This document shows, piece by piece, positions 33,720 to 42,212 of a stretch of 64,000 nt of DNA (position 1 is the first letter of the stretch; every line of letters begins with the position of its first letter). Location of the stretch: NCBI RefSeq assembly GCF_000721235.1, contig NZ_JOFH01000018.1, positions 62,001 through 126,000 of the forward strand. Reading direction: 5' to 3'. This stretch comes from Streptomyces olivaceus. Its GTDB lineage: Bacteria > Actinomycetota > Actinomycetes > Streptomycetales > Streptomycetaceae. The position numbers were made by a program, and so were the translations under genes. The notes beneath the pieces are model-generated. The model saw nothing but the letters and a program-made list of their open reading frames with translations. It did not search any database and was not told the DNA's origin.

Positions 33720-34175
33720 TCAGGAACCCGCGTTGTCCGCCAGGAACTTCGTCAGGCTGTCCAGCAGCATGGTGCTGCCCTGCTCCGCGCTGTCCCGCTC
33801 CTCCGCCGTGTCCGACGTCTGGCTGAGGGTGATCACGGTGTTGCCGGGGCCCTCCTCCGCCAGCTTTATGGTCAGCAGCGTCGGCTCCGGGCGGCCCGGC
33901 ACGTCCATGCCGAGGGTCAGGGCGCTGTGCTCGACGACCTCGGTGTAGGAGCCGGTCAACGGGAACTCCGCGCCCTCGGGGGAGCGCATCGTGGCCTTCC
34001 AGGTGCCGCCCGGGCGGACGTCCATCTCCAGGGTGCCGGGGACCGAGTAGGTCCACTGGGCGTACTGGTCGGGGGTGGTCCAGGCCTGCCAGACCTGCGC
34101 CGGCGTGGCGTCTAAGGTGCGGGTCAGGGTGTACGAGTAGCCGTTCCCGGCCTCGGTGGTCTGCTCGGTGCTCAT
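33720..34175 (-). CDS. SRPBCC/AHSA1-family protein
   Basis: This 151-residue START-like fold protein has 'YTLTRTLDATPAQVWQAWTTPDQYAQW' (first strand and helix), 'MDVRPGGTW' and 'VEHSALTLGM', and an ending helix 'GSTMLLDSLTKFLAD'. Members of the AHSA1 group bind hydrophobic ligands or act as chaperone-like factors. ATG 34175 has AGGAC five bases upstream. It is upstream of the TetR-SDR pair on the same strand, 69 bases from the TetR start, and may share a transcript. The ligand is unknown. Confidence 0.88.
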   Translation of the reverse strand: MSTEQTTEAGNGYSYTLTRTLDATPAQVWQAWTTPDQYAQWTYSVPGTLEMDVRPGGTWKATMRSPEGAEFPLTGSYTEVVEHSALTLGMDVPGRPEPTLLTIKLAEEGPGNTVITLSQTSDTAEERDSAEQGSTMLLDSLTKFLADNAGS

Positions 34176-34271
34176 GTCGTCCTGTCTCTCTGCGGTGCTG
34201 TTCCGGCCCGACGCCTCGCGTGCTCGTCAACGGCCCGGAGGATCTTGCCACTTCAGACGTTACTGGGCGTC

Positions 34272-34339
34272 AGATCTCGCCGGTCACCGGGTCTCACCGA
34301 TCACTGGGTCTCGCCGGTCACCGGGTCTCACCGGTCGGC
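34272..34339. repeat. Four copies of a 17-base tandem repeat
   Basis: Units of 17 bases based on GGGTCTCACCGGTCACC run four times, with alternating TCGCC/TCACC variants. They lie between the AHSA1 start (34175) and the SEC-C protein stop (34354), outside coding sequence. They may be replication slippage or part of the AHSA1 promoter. Confidence 0.7.
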
Positions 34340-34353
34340 GGGCTGCCGGTTCG

Positions 34354-35373
34354 TCAGGCGCCGTGGCACTCGCCGTACGGCCGCTGCGAGCCGCACCAGC
34401 ACGCGGTCCCGGGCTGCGGCGGCCACGTCACCGCGAGTCCCCGGGCTGCGAGGGTCGTCGCGTACTGCGGGAGCAGCGTCGGGTCGGCCGGGGACGCGCC
34501 CTCCGACGCGGCGAAGGCCTCGTAGGACGGGACCGTGCCCGGGACGACGCCCAGGTTCGGGGTGCCGGACGAGGCCAGTTCGCGCAGGGCCGCCTCTATC
34601 GACGCCAAGTGGTCGTCGTAGGACGGGTACTCGGCGGACAGGGACGGGTACGCCTCGGTCAGCTCGGCCAGTTCGCCGGCCGGCCAGTGGAGCATCGCCA
34701 CCGGGAAGGGGCGGGACAGGGCCTGCCGGTAGGCGCCCAACTCGGCGCGCAGGCGGGAGATCTCCGCCTCCAGGTCCGCCGGGTCGTCCGAACCCAGCGA
34801 CCACACGCGCTTGGGGTCGTGCAGCTCGTCCAGCGAGACCGGCATCGAGTGCAGGGTGTCGGCCAGGGCGTCCCACTCGTCGTGCTCCAGGCCCAGCATG
34901 CGGCGGACGCGGTGGCGGCCGTAGAGCAGCGGGTGGGTCGGCTGCGGGGGCCGCGCCGCGTCCGCCACGAGCAGGCGGGCGCCCTCCGTGAACGTCTCGT
35001 GCGCCGCCTCCAGCTCGTCGTGGGACTCCAGCGCCTCGGCCACGATCACCCAGGGCGCAGGATCGCGCGGCGCCGCCATGCGGACGCCGTCGATGATCGC
35101 CCTGGCCTCCGCCTCGTGGTCGTACTCCCAGAGGTTGGACGCCTTCAGGGCCCGGACCAGGGACGGGTTGTCGAGGGGCGCGGAGGGCGTGTCGGAGGAC
35201 AGCAGGCGGTCGTAGAGCCTGGTCGCGGCCGGACGGTCGCCGGACAGCTCCAAGTGGGCCGCGGCGCGCAGGAGCAGGGCCTCGGCGTCCTCGGGGTAGA
35301 GGCCGGCGGTCCGTTCCAGGCGGGCCGCTTCGGCGGCGTGGTCGACGTTCTCGGCGGGCGTGTCGGGGCGCAT
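34354..35373 (-). CDS. TPR-type protein with C-terminal SEC-C zinc motif
   Basis: This encodes 339 residues. The N-terminal third consists of helical pairs resembling tetratricopeptide repeats ('AEALLLRAAAHLELSGDRPAATRLYDRLL', 'WVIVAEALESHDELEAAHETF'). The last 20 residues hold a SEC-C motif, CWCGSQRPYGECHG (CxC..C.H/C), a zinc knuckle used in SecA and many other proteins for protein contacts. There is no catalytic motif. A role as adaptor or chaperone-related factor is an inference. ATG 35373 opens the coding sequence; no strong ribosome site is seen. It is divergent from the FAH gene. Confidence 0.82.
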   Translation of the reverse strand: MRPDTPAENVDHAAEAARLERTAGLYPEDAEALLLRAAAHLELSGDRPAATRLYDRLLSSDTPSAPLDNPSLVRALKASNLWEYDHEAEARAIIDGVRMAAPRDPAPWVIVAEALESHDELEAAHETFTEGARLLVADAARPPQPTHPLLYGRHRVRRMLGLEHDEWDALADTLHSMPVSLDELHDPKRVWSLGSDDPADLEAEISRLRAELGAYRQALSRPFPVAMLHWPAGELAELTEAYPSLSAEYPSYDDHLASIEAALRELASSGTPNLGVVPGTVPSYEAFAASEGASPADPTLLPQYATTLAARGLAVTWPPQPGTACWCGSQRPYGECHGA

Positions 35374-35623
35374 GGGGGACACGGTACTGCCGACGGGTGA
35401 CGAAGGAGAGGTACCCGCAGGTCGGCCGCCGTACGACGGCCCCGCGCGGAGCGGCCGGCGGCCGGCTCCCGGCCGCGGTCGGGCTGCGGTCCAGTACGTG
35501 AACCGGGTCTTGCGGAGTGGAACCCGGCCTTGGACGATCGGACAGTCCTCCGAGGGCTGCGCACTGCCGCATCCAGGTCGCACCTCTTCGGGCGGGCCTC
35601 CCGCGAACGAGGAGTTGGGGATC

Positions 35624-36481
35624 ATGAAGCTGCTGCGAGTCGGCACGGCCGGGTCGGAACGACCCGCGCTGCTCGACGCCGACGGGACTCTGCGCGACCT
35701 GTCGGGCGTCGTCACGGACATCGACGGGGACCTGCTCGCCGACGAGGCGGCGCTCGACCGGGTGCGGTCCGCCGCCGGCGCCGGTGAGCTGCCCGTTCTG
35801 GACGGGGGCGGGCTGCGCGTCGGGCCGCCGGTGGGCCGCATCGGCAAGATCGTGTGCATCGGGCTGAACTACCACGACCACGCCCGCGAGACCGGGGCCG
35901 AGCCGCCCGCCGAGCCCGTCGTCTTCTTCAAGGCGCCGGACACCGTGGTCGGGCCGCACGACACCGTGCTCGTGCCGCGCGGGTCCGTGAAGACCGACTG
36001 GGAGGTGGAGCTGGCCGTCGTCATCGGGCGTACGGCCCGCTACCTGGAGTCGGCCGAGGAGGGGCTCGCCTGCGTCGCCGGGTACGCGGTCGCGCACGAC
36101 GTGTCCGAGCGGGAGTTCCAGAACGAGCGCGGCGGGACCTGGGACAAGGGCAAGAACTGCGAGACGTTCAACCCGCTGGGCCCCTGGCTGGTCACCGCCG
36201 ACGAGGTGCCCGACCCGCAGCGGCTGCCGCTGCGGCTGTGGGTCAACGGCGAGCTGAGGCAGGACGGGACGACGGCGGAGCAGATCTTCCCCGTGGGGGA
36301 GGTCGTGCGCTACCTCAGCCGGTTCATGGTGCTGCGCCCCGGTGACGTCGTGAACACCGGGACGCCTGCGGGGGTGGCCATGGGGCAGCCCGAGCCGAAG
36401 CCCTATCTGCGGGCGGGGGACGTGGTCGAGCTGGAGGTGGCCGGGCTGGGGCGGCAGCGGCAGGAGCTGCGCAGCGCGTAG
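35624..36481 (+). CDS. Fumarylacetoacetate hydrolase-family protein
   Basis: This encodes 285 residues. The N-terminal 70 residues are the small domain; the catalytic FAH fold follows with 'IVCIGLNYHDHARETG', 'VVFFKAPDTVVGPHD', 'KTDWEVELAVVIG' (metal-binding Glu pair), 'DVSEREFQNERGGTWDKGKN' and 'VNTGTPAGVAMG'. Members hydrolyse or isomerise acylpyruvates, or decarboxylate oxaloacetate, using Mg2+. ATG 35624 has AGGAG about nine bases upstream. It converges on the F420-dependent LLM gene. The natural substrate cannot be read. Confidence 0.92.
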   Translation: MKLLRVGTAGSERPALLDADGTLRDLSGVVTDIDGDLLADEAALDRVRSAAGAGELPVLDGGGLRVGPPVGRIGKIVCIGLNYHDHARETGAEPPAEPVVFFKAPDTVVGPHDTVLVPRGSVKTDWEVELAVVIGRTARYLESAEEGLACVAGYAVAHDVSEREFQNERGGTWDKGKNCETFNPLGPWLVTADEVPDPQRLPLRLWVNGELRQDGTTAEQIFPVGEVVRYLSRFMVLRPGDVVNTGTPAGVAMGQPEPKPYLRAGDVVELEVAGLGRQRQELRSA

Positions 36482-36504
36482 CGCTCCGCCGGGGCGCGGG
36501 GAGT

Positions 36505-36600
36505 TTGCGGTGGGTTGCCGACCGCCGCTCGGTTGTGGCTGGTCGCGCCCGCGCGGCGGAGCCGCACATGTCACAGCCCCGCGCCCCTTCCGGGGCGCTT
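36505..36600. repeat. Intergenic Streptomyces-type dispersed repeat with terminator hairpin
   Basis: The stretch with GTTGTGGCTGGTCGCGC, a GCGGC-GGA-GCCGC hairpin and, at 36581-36598, the stem GCGCCCC-TTCC-GGGGCGC resembles a family of repeats I recall from many Streptomyces intergenic regions. It lies between the ends of two convergent genes, so it probably ends transcription from both sides. The family claim is from memory. Confidence 0.5.
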
Positions 36601-36603
36601 CAC

Positions 36604-37476
36604 TCACGCCAGCAGTGCGGCGAGCCTGCGCCAGGTCTCCCTCGGGAGGCGGGTCATGTCGTCCTCGACGACCTGGAGGGCCACGTGGTCGGCGCCCGCG
36701 TCCAGGAACGCGTCGATGCGGGCGCGGATCGCGGTGTCGTCGCCCCAGGCGAAGACCGCGTCGATCAGGCGGTCGCTGCCGCCGTCGGCCACGTCGGCGT
36801 CGGTGAAGCCGAGCTTGAGGAAGTTGTTCGTGTAGTTCGGCAGCCGCAGGTACATGGCCAGGTACGCGCGGGCCGTCGCCCTGGCGCGCGACGGGTCGGT
36901 GTCGAGGACGACCTTGAACTCCGGGGCCAGCAGCGGGTCGGCGCCGAGGCGCTCGCGGGCCTGCGCGGTGTGCTCCGGCGTGACGAGGTACGGGATCGCG
37001 CCCGCCGCCCGGTCCCGGGAGAGGTCCAGCATCTTCGGGCCGAGCGCGGCCAGCACCCGGTGCTCGGCCCGCAGGCCCGCCCGGTCCAGGTCGTCGAGGT
37101 GGGCGACCATCGTCGAGTACGGGCGGCGGTACCCCTTCACCGCCGGACCGTGGCTCACCCCGAGGCCCAGCACGAACCGGCCGGGGTGGGAGACCTCCAG
37201 CTCGGCGAAGCTCGCCGCGGTCTCGGCCGCCCCGTGCTCCCAGATGCTCTGGATGCTGGTGCCGACGACGAGCCGCGAGGTCGCCTCGATCAGCGGAGCG
37301 GCGTGCCGGGCGGAGCTGTTGCCGCCCAGCCACACGGCGCCGAACCCGAGCTGCTCCAGCTCGGCCGCCGCCTCGGCGCGTTCGGCGGCGCCCTCGGGGG
37401 CCTCCGCGCGCAGGGCGGCGTTCCAGATGCCGTACCGCCCGATCGATTCCTTCAGGGACGCCGTCGTCTCGTTCAT
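36604..37476 (-). CDS. LLM-class F420-dependent oxidoreductase (TIGR03620-like)
   Basis: This 290-residue luciferase-like (beta/alpha)8 enzyme has 'LEQLGFGAVWLGG', 'RLVVGTSIQSIWEHG', 'HPGRFVLGLGVSHGP' and 'GADHVALQVVEDD' in the places conserved in actinobacterial F420-binding members. These enzymes move hydride between F420H2 and small substrates. ATG 37476 has GGAGGA ten bases upstream. It stands alone, convergent with the FAH gene and followed across about 150 bases by the UPF0303 gene. The substrate is unknown. Confidence 0.88.
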   Translation of the reverse strand: MNETTASLKESIGRYGIWNAALRAEAPEGAAERAEAAAELEQLGFGAVWLGGNSSARHAAPLIEATSRLVVGTSIQSIWEHGAAETAASFAELEVSHPGRFVLGLGVSHGPAVKGYRRPYSTMVAHLDDLDRAGLRAEHRVLAALGPKMLDLSRDRAAGAIPYLVTPEHTAQARERLGADPLLAPEFKVVLDTDPSRARATARAYLAMYLRLPNYTNNFLKLGFTDADVADGGSDRLIDAVFAWGDDTAIRARIDAFLDAGADHVALQVVEDDMTRLPRETWRRLAALLA

Positions 37477-37623
37477 CGGTTGCCGTTCCTCCGGTGAGCC
37501 TGGTGATCAGCCTGAGTCTGTGCCTGCCAACCACGGGTACCCACCGGGGATTCCCCGACCACGCCCCGGACGGCCGTACGGGTCAAGACGGCGAGAGCCT
37601 GCCGGACAGGCCCTGCTCGACCC

Positions 37624-38100
37624 CTACTCGCCCAGGAACCGCTCCAGCGCCGCCACCACCAGCCGGTGGTCCTCCAGCTGCGGCAGCCCGCTCACCGTCA
37701 CCGCGCCGATCACGCCGACGTCCGCGACGGTGAGCGGGAAGGAGCCGCCGTGCGCCGCGTACGTGTCCGGGTCGAGCCGCGAGGACTCCTCGAAGGTCGT
37801 GCCCTTGGCCCGGAACCGGGCGCCGACCAGGTACGACGCCGAGCCGTACCGCTCCACCACCCGGCGCTTGCGGGCGATCCAGGCGTCGTTGTCGGGGGCC
37901 GAGCCGGGCAGGGCCGCGTGGAAGAGCTGCTGTCCGGCACGGTGGATGTCGATGGCGACCGGCGCCTCGCGCTCCCGGGCCAGCTCCACCAGGAGGGAGC
38001 CCAGCGCCCAGGCGTCGTCGTGGGTGAACCGGCGCAGGACCAGGCGGCGTTCCTGCTCCTCCAGCTCCGCCACGGTGGGTGTCGTCGGCTCGGTGCTCAC
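37624..38100 (-). CDS. UPF0303 / heme-degrading-domain protein
   Basis: This 158-residue protein has the UPF0303 (GlcG/HbpS-like) layout: 'DAWALGSLLVELAREREAPVAIDIHRAGQQLFHAALPG', 'NDAWIARKRRVVERYG' and 'HGGSFPLTVADVGVIGAVTVSGLPQLEDH'. The conserved His in AAHGGSFP and the late VSGLPQ are typical. Relatives bind haem or corrinoids. Its GTG at 38100 overlaps the stop of the Gfo/Idh gene by four bases, so both are made together, and a role in sugar- or polyol-linked metabolism is plausible. Confidence 0.85.
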   Translation of the reverse strand: MSTEPTTPTVAELEEQERRLVLRRFTHDDAWALGSLLVELAREREAPVAIDIHRAGQQLFHAALPGSAPDNDAWIARKRRVVERYGSASYLVGARFRAKGTTFEESSRLDPDTYAAHGGSFPLTVADVGVIGAVTVSGLPQLEDHRLVVAALERFLGE

Positions 38101-39179
38101 AGGGCCACCACCACTCCGTCGCGGGCGGACCGCCGGGCCGCCTCCAGCACGTCCAGTGCGGCGGCCGCCTCCCGGGCGTCCACCGGGTTCGGGCCGCCCT
38201 CGCGCAGGGCCCGCGCCACCGCCGCGTAGTACGCGGGGTAGTCGCCCGCGACGGTCGCCTCGACGCGTCCGCCGCCGGTCGTCGGGGACTCACCGGAGCC
38301 GACCCGGCCCCAGAGCGACTGGTCCTCCTCGCCCCACCCGGCGCCGGGCCGCTTGCCCTCGCGCAGCGCCGCCTCCTGCGGGTCCAGGCCGTGTTTGACG
38401 TACCCGGCCCGCGAGCCCAGCACCCTAAAGCGCGGCCCGAGCTGGGCGGCGGTGGAGGAGACGTGGAGGTGGGAGCGGACGCCGTTCGCGTGCGTGAGCG
38501 CGAGGAACGTGTCGTCGTCCGCCTCCGCGCCCGCCCGCCGGACCACGGACTCGGCGTACACCTGCGTGACCGGGCCGAAGAGGACCAGGGCCTGGTCGAC
38601 GACGTGGCTGCCGAGGTCGTACAGCAGGCCCCCGATCTCCGACGGGTCGCCGGACTCGCGCCAGCCGCCCTTCGGCTTCGGGCGCCACCGCTCGAAGCGG
38701 GACTCGAAACGCCACACGTCGCCCAGCGCGTCCTCGGCCAGGAGCCCCCGCAGGGTCAGGAAGTCGTTGTCCCAGCGGCGGTTCTGGAAGACGGAGAGCA
38801 GCAGACCGCGCTCCTCGGCCAGCGCCGCCAGCTCGCGCGCCTCGGCCGCCGTGCCCGCGACCGGCTTGTCCACGACGACCGGCAGCCCGGCCCGGAGGGC
38901 CCTGGTCGCGAGCGGCACGTGCGTCTTGTTCGGGGACGCGACGACGACGAGGTCCAGCTCGGCCGCGCGGTCGAACAGCTCGTCGGGGGTCGCGACGGTC
39001 CGCACGTCCGGGAACTCGGCGCGGGCCTGCTGCTGCCGCTCCGGGTTCGAGGTGACGACCGTGTCCAGGGCCAGGCCCTCGGCCGCGGCGATCAGGGGGG
39101 CGTGGAAGACGGAGCCCGCGAGTCCGTAGCCGACGAGGCCGACGCGCAGCGGGGGCCGATCGGAGGGAGTACCAGTCAT
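38097..39179 (-). CDS. Gfo/Idh/MocA-family oxidoreductase
   Basis: This 360-residue NAD(P)-dependent dehydrogenase has a Rossmann start GLVGYGLAGSVFHAP, the VDKPVAGTA loop ('EKP'-type lysine, here DKP) and 'SVFQNRRWDNDFLTLRGLL', which belongs to the YdgJ/Gfo branch. The C-terminal beta-sheet domain includes 'IGGLLYDLGSHVVDQAL', with the active-site His. Substrates of relatives are sugars or inositols. ATG 39179 follows AGGAC. It is coupled to the UPF0303 gene and divergent from the decayed GntR gene, its former probable regulator. Confidence 0.92.
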   Translation of the reverse strand: MTGTPSDRPPLRVGLVGYGLAGSVFHAPLIAAAEGLALDTVVTSNPERQQQARAEFPDVRTVATPDELFDRAAELDLVVVASPNKTHVPLATRALRAGLPVVVDKPVAGTAAEARELAALAEERGLLLSVFQNRRWDNDFLTLRGLLAEDALGDVWRFESRFERWRPKPKGGWRESGDPSEIGGLLYDLGSHVVDQALVLFGPVTQVYAESVVRRAGAEADDDTFLALTHANGVRSHLHVSSTAAQLGPRFRVLGSRAGYVKHGLDPQEAALREGKRPGAGWGEEDQSLWGRVGSGESPTTGGGRVEATVAGDYPAYYAAVARALREGGPNPVDAREAAAALDVLEAARRSARDGVVVAL

Positions 39180-39254
39180 ACGTCCTATTTTCGCAGACCG
39201 GGTGGGGCGGCCCCGGCGACCGGCGCTCTCTCCGCCCCCTCACCCCGCCGCCCC

Positions 39255-39290
39255 GTCTGCGACCATCCCTGCGTCTGCGACCATCCCTGC
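39255..39290. repeat. 18-base direct repeat before the GntR start
   Basis: Two identical copies of GTCTGCGACCATCCCTGC stand in tandem just upstream of GTG 39291. They lie in the divergent promoter region of the GntR remnant and the Gfo/Idh gene, so they may be duplicated promoter or operator sequence. Confidence 0.65.
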
Positions 39291-39792
39291 GTGGACTATC
39301 CGAACGACCAGGCACCCGGCGCCCCCGTCCGCTCCGGGATCCCGGAGCACGGCCGTGTGCCGAAGTACTACGCCGTCAAGGCGCGCATCGACCGCCTCGT
39401 GGGCGAACTGGGGGAGGGGAGCGCCATCCCCACCGAGCGGGACCTCGCCGAGCGGTACGAGGTCGCCCGCGAGACCGTGCGGCAGGCCCTGCGCGAACTC
39501 GTCCTCGAGGGCAAGCTGCGCCGGCAGGGCCGCGGCACCGTGGTCGCGGGGCCCAAGCTGGCCCAGCCGCTCTCCCTGGCCAGCTACACCGAGGGCGTCC
39601 GGCGCCAGGGCCGTACCCCCGGGCGGGCCCTCGTCACCCTCGACCGGTTCCCCTGCCCCGACGACCGACGCCGACGCCATCGCGCTGACCAGGCTGATGG
39701 ACGGCGTCGAGGTCTTCGAGCCCGACTGGGACGACATCGAGGAGAACCTCACGTCGTACGTCGACGACTGGAAGGAGGCGACGGGCAGCTGA
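39291..39792 (+). pseudogene. GntR-family regulator, truncated and out of frame
   Basis: The first 122 codons from GTG 39291 give a normal GntR (HutC-type) winged helix ('GEGSAIPTERDLAERYEVARETVRQALRELVLEGKLRRQGRGTVV') and the start of the UTRA ligand domain up to 'ALVTLDRFPCP' near 39657. Coding character then jumps to another frame (ending 'DGVEVFEPDWDDIEENLTSYVDDWKEATGS' at 39792), while the original frame turns into an arginine-rich shadow. Most of the UTRA domain is missing. The 3' piece is either a distant part of the same gene or the tail of another gene joined by deletion. A functional regulator is unlikely. Confidence 0.6.
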
Positions 39793-39814
39793 CCGCCTCC
39801 CCGGACGGCACGGG

Positions 39815-40594
39815 TCAGACGAGGTCCACCAGGTCCGCGATCGAGTCCACGACCTTCGTCGGACGGTACGGGTAGCGGTCGATGTCGGCGCGCGTCGTCA
39901 GCCCCGTCAGGACGAGGAAGGTCTCCATCCCGGCCTCCAGCCCGGCCAGTACGTCGGTGTCCATCCGGTCGCCGATCATGGCGCTGGACTCGGAGTGCGC
40001 GCCGATGACGTTCAGACCCGTCCGCATCATCAGCGGGTTCGGCTTGCCGACGAAGTACGGCTCCTTTCCCGTGGCCTTCGTGATCAGCGCGGCCACGGAA
40101 CCCGTCGCGGGCAGCGCTCCCTCCGGTGAGGGCCCGGTGTTGTCCGGGTTGGTGGCGATGAACCGGGCGCCGTCGTTGATCAGGCGGATGGCCTTGGTCA
40201 GCGCCTCGAACGAATAGGTCCGGGTCTCTCCCAGGATCACGAAGTCGGGGTCGGCGTCCGTCATCACGTAGCCCGCGTCGTGCAGCGCCGTCGTCAGACC
40301 GGCCTCCCCGATGACGTAGGCGGTGCCGCCGGGGTGCTGGGTGTCCAGGAAGGACGCCGTGGCCAGGGCCGACGTCCAGATGTTCTCGACCGGCACTTCG
40401 AGGCCGATCCGGTTCAGCCGGGCGTGCAGGTCCCGGGCCGTGTAGATCGAGTTGTTGGTGAGGACCAGGAACGGCCGCCCCGAGTCGCGCAGCTTCTTGA
40501 TGAAGGCGTCCGCACCCGGAACCGGGACACCCTCGTGCATCAGGACTCCGTCCATGTCGGTGAGCCACGATGCGATGGGCTTGCGCTCTGTCAT
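39815..40594 (-). CDS. HAD-IIA family sugar phosphatase (NagD-like)
   Basis: This 259-residue phosphatase has DMDGVL (motif I, Asp13/Asp15), 'LVLTNNSI' (motif II with Thr/Asn), 'GKPNPLMM' (motif III Lys) and 'MIGDRMDTDVLAGLEAG' (motif IV). The order and the cap inserted between motifs II and III are of the IIA type (NagD, PNPPase). It dephosphorylates nucleotides or sugar phosphates; the true substrate is not evident. ATG 40594 follows AGGAG by nine bases. Confidence 0.93.
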   Translation of the reverse strand: MTERKPIASWLTDMDGVLMHEGVPVPGADAFIKKLRDSGRPFLVLTNNSIYTARDLHARLNRIGLEVPVENIWTSALATASFLDTQHPGGTAYVIGEAGLTTALHDAGYVMTDADPDFVILGETRTYSFEALTKAIRLINDGARFIATNPDNTGPSPEGALPATGSVAALITKATGKEPYFVGKPNPLMMRTGLNVIGAHSESSAMIGDRMDTDVLAGLEAGMETFLVLTGLTTRADIDRYPYRPTKVVDSIADLVDLV

Positions 40595-40814
40595 GGGTCG
40601 GACTCCTGCCGTGCGTGGACCATGGAAGCTCCATGCTATGCAGTCATACGTTCGCACCGGTCGCCGTGCCGATCGCCCCGCGGCCGGTGCACGGCCCGTG
40701 ACGGCCGCCGAAACCCGCAGGCCCGGGGCGTAACCCGTTCGGAGCAGGCCGGACCCCGTACCGGATGCAGGAGTGGGGCCGGCGGGGCAACCTCCAGACA
40801 ACTGGAGGTACACG

Positions 40815-41387
40815 ATGGGCTCAATGAAAGTCACTCTCTGCGCCGGAGCGGCGCTCGCCGCCGCCCTGTGCGCACCGGCCGCCCTCGCGGCGGACGGCGG
40901 CTCGGACGGCGGCGGGGTGTCCGTGTCGCCCGCCGCGCCCGCCCCCGGCACCGACGTCACGCTCCGCGTGCCCCACTGCACGGAGAAGACGGCCGTGGCC
41001 GTGTCGGCGGCGTTCGAGTCGGACGTCCGGCTCAGCCTGGCCGCCGAGGACGGCGCGCTCGTCGGCTCCAGCCGGGTCCGCTCCTCCGTCACGGCCGGCG
41101 CGTACGCCGTGCAGGTCACCTGCGGCGACCGGGCCCGCGAGGGGACCATCACCGTCGACGAGAAGCGCCGCGCCTCCGGCCGGCCGACCGCGCACGCCTC
41201 GCCGGTCGCCCCCGTCGACGCGGGCGGCGGCGGCACCGCGGCGCTCGCGGCCACCGGGCACGGGGAGCAGGCCCGCTCCGAGGCCCCCGGCGCGGCCCAC
41301 ACCGTGACCGGCCTGGTCCTCGCCGGTATCGCCGCCGTCGCCGTCGCGCTGCGCAGTGTCCGCAGCCGGAGCCGCGGGACGGACTGA
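40815..41387 (+). CDS. Secreted, C-terminally anchored protein of a sortase pair
   Basis: This encodes 190 residues. It has a signal peptide (cleavage near LAADG, about residue 26), a beta-sandwich-like extracellular part with two Cys (about 54 and 96) that could form a disulfide, a Pro/Ala-rich linker and a C-terminal hydrophobic helix ('TVTGLVLAGIAAVAVAL') with an arginine-rich tail, like a cell-wall-sorting end without a clear LPXTG (only 'LAATGHG' at about 145). ATG 40815 has GGAGG seven bases upstream. It is two bases upstream of the class F sortase and co-transcribed with it. Confidence 0.8.
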   Translation: MGSMKVTLCAGAALAAALCAPAALAADGGSDGGGVSVSPAAPAPGTDVTLRVPHCTEKTAVAVSAAFESDVRLSLAAEDGALVGSSRVRSSVTAGAYAVQVTCGDRAREGTITVDEKRRASGRPTAHASPVAPVDAGGGGTAALAATGHGEQARSEAPGAAHTVTGLVLAGIAAVAVALRSVRSRSRGTD

Positions 41388-41389
41388 CC

Positions 41390-42121
41390 ATGCCCGCACC
41401 GGACGTACAGGACGCCTCCGTACCGGACGCCTCCGAAGACGGAGGGGACGTGGGGGAGGGCCCCCGGCGCGGCGGCCTGCCCGGTGGGCGCCTGGTGACC
41501 GGCATCGCCTGGGCGGTGCTGCTCCTCGGGCTCTGGATGTGGGGCCGCGAGGGCACCGACGCGGGCGAGGGCGTGTCCCGGCCGGCCACCGGGGACATGG
41601 CCGCGGCCGGCCGGCCCCCCGACGTCCCCCTGCCTCCCGCCCACGCCCCGCTCGACGACGCCCTGCCGCAGCGCCTCGAGGTGCCCGCGCTCGGCATCGC
41701 GGCGCCGGTCGTGGAGCGCGGCCTCGACAACGGCGGCGCCATCGAACCGCCGCCCTTCGACCAGCCCGGCACCGTCGGCTGGTACGCGGCCGGCGTACGG
41801 CCCGGAGCGGCCGGCACCGCCCTCATGGTGGGCCACGTCGACACCGAGACCCGGCCCGCCGTCTTCTACGAGCTGAGCGCCCTGGAGCCCGGCGAGACCG
41901 TCCGCGTGACCCGCGACGACGCCCGGGCCGCGGAGTTCACCGTCGACGACGTCCAGGTCCTCCCCCGCGACGGCTTCGACGCCCAGCAGGCCTACGGGCC
42001 GCGCGACACGGGCCGTGCCGAACTCCGCCTGATCACCTGCGGCGGCACCTTCGACCGCACGACGAACAGCTACACGGCCAACGTCGTCGTCTCGGCGTAC
42101 CTGACCGGAACCGGCTCCTAG
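41390..42121 (+). CDS. Class F sortase
   Basis: This 243-residue transpeptidase has one N-terminal transmembrane helix (about 36-52, followed by an extracellular domain). The catalytic triad is visible: His149 in MVGHVDT, Cys217 in LITCGG and Arg223 in FDRTTNSY. Class F is the actinobacterial type with short sequence and TLxTC-like active site. Sortases link surface proteins to peptidoglycan. ATG 41390 lies two bases past the stop of the preceding surface protein gene, which is its likely partner or substrate; the two are clearly one transcript. Confidence 0.92.
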   Translation: MPAPDVQDASVPDASEDGGDVGEGPRRGGLPGGRLVTGIAWAVLLLGLWMWGREGTDAGEGVSRPATGDMAAAGRPPDVPLPPAHAPLDDALPQRLEVPALGIAAPVVERGLDNGGAIEPPPFDQPGTVGWYAAGVRPGAAGTALMVGHVDTETRPAVFYELSALEPGETVRVTRDDARAAEFTVDDVQVLPRDGFDAQQAYGPRDTGRAELRLITCGGTFDRTTNSYTANVVVSAYLTGTGS

Positions 42122-42212
42122 CACACCTTCCGCCCTCCGGTCCGGGAACCGCGTGGGTGTCATCGGCGTATGTCACGATTGAGCCTTCGAACAGGGCACC
42201 CAGGGGGGTCGG

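Noticed and set aside
36505..36600. Small RNA gene
   Set aside because: The stem-loops fit a dispersed intergenic repeat and a convergent terminator. Nothing else marks an independent promoter.
34328..37534. Very long minus-strand open frame (over 1000 codons) across four genes
   Set aside because: It crosses a repeat, the SEC-C, FAH and LLM genes in the wrong frame, and its product is Arg/Gly/Pro-rich without domains. It is a G+C-bias artefact.
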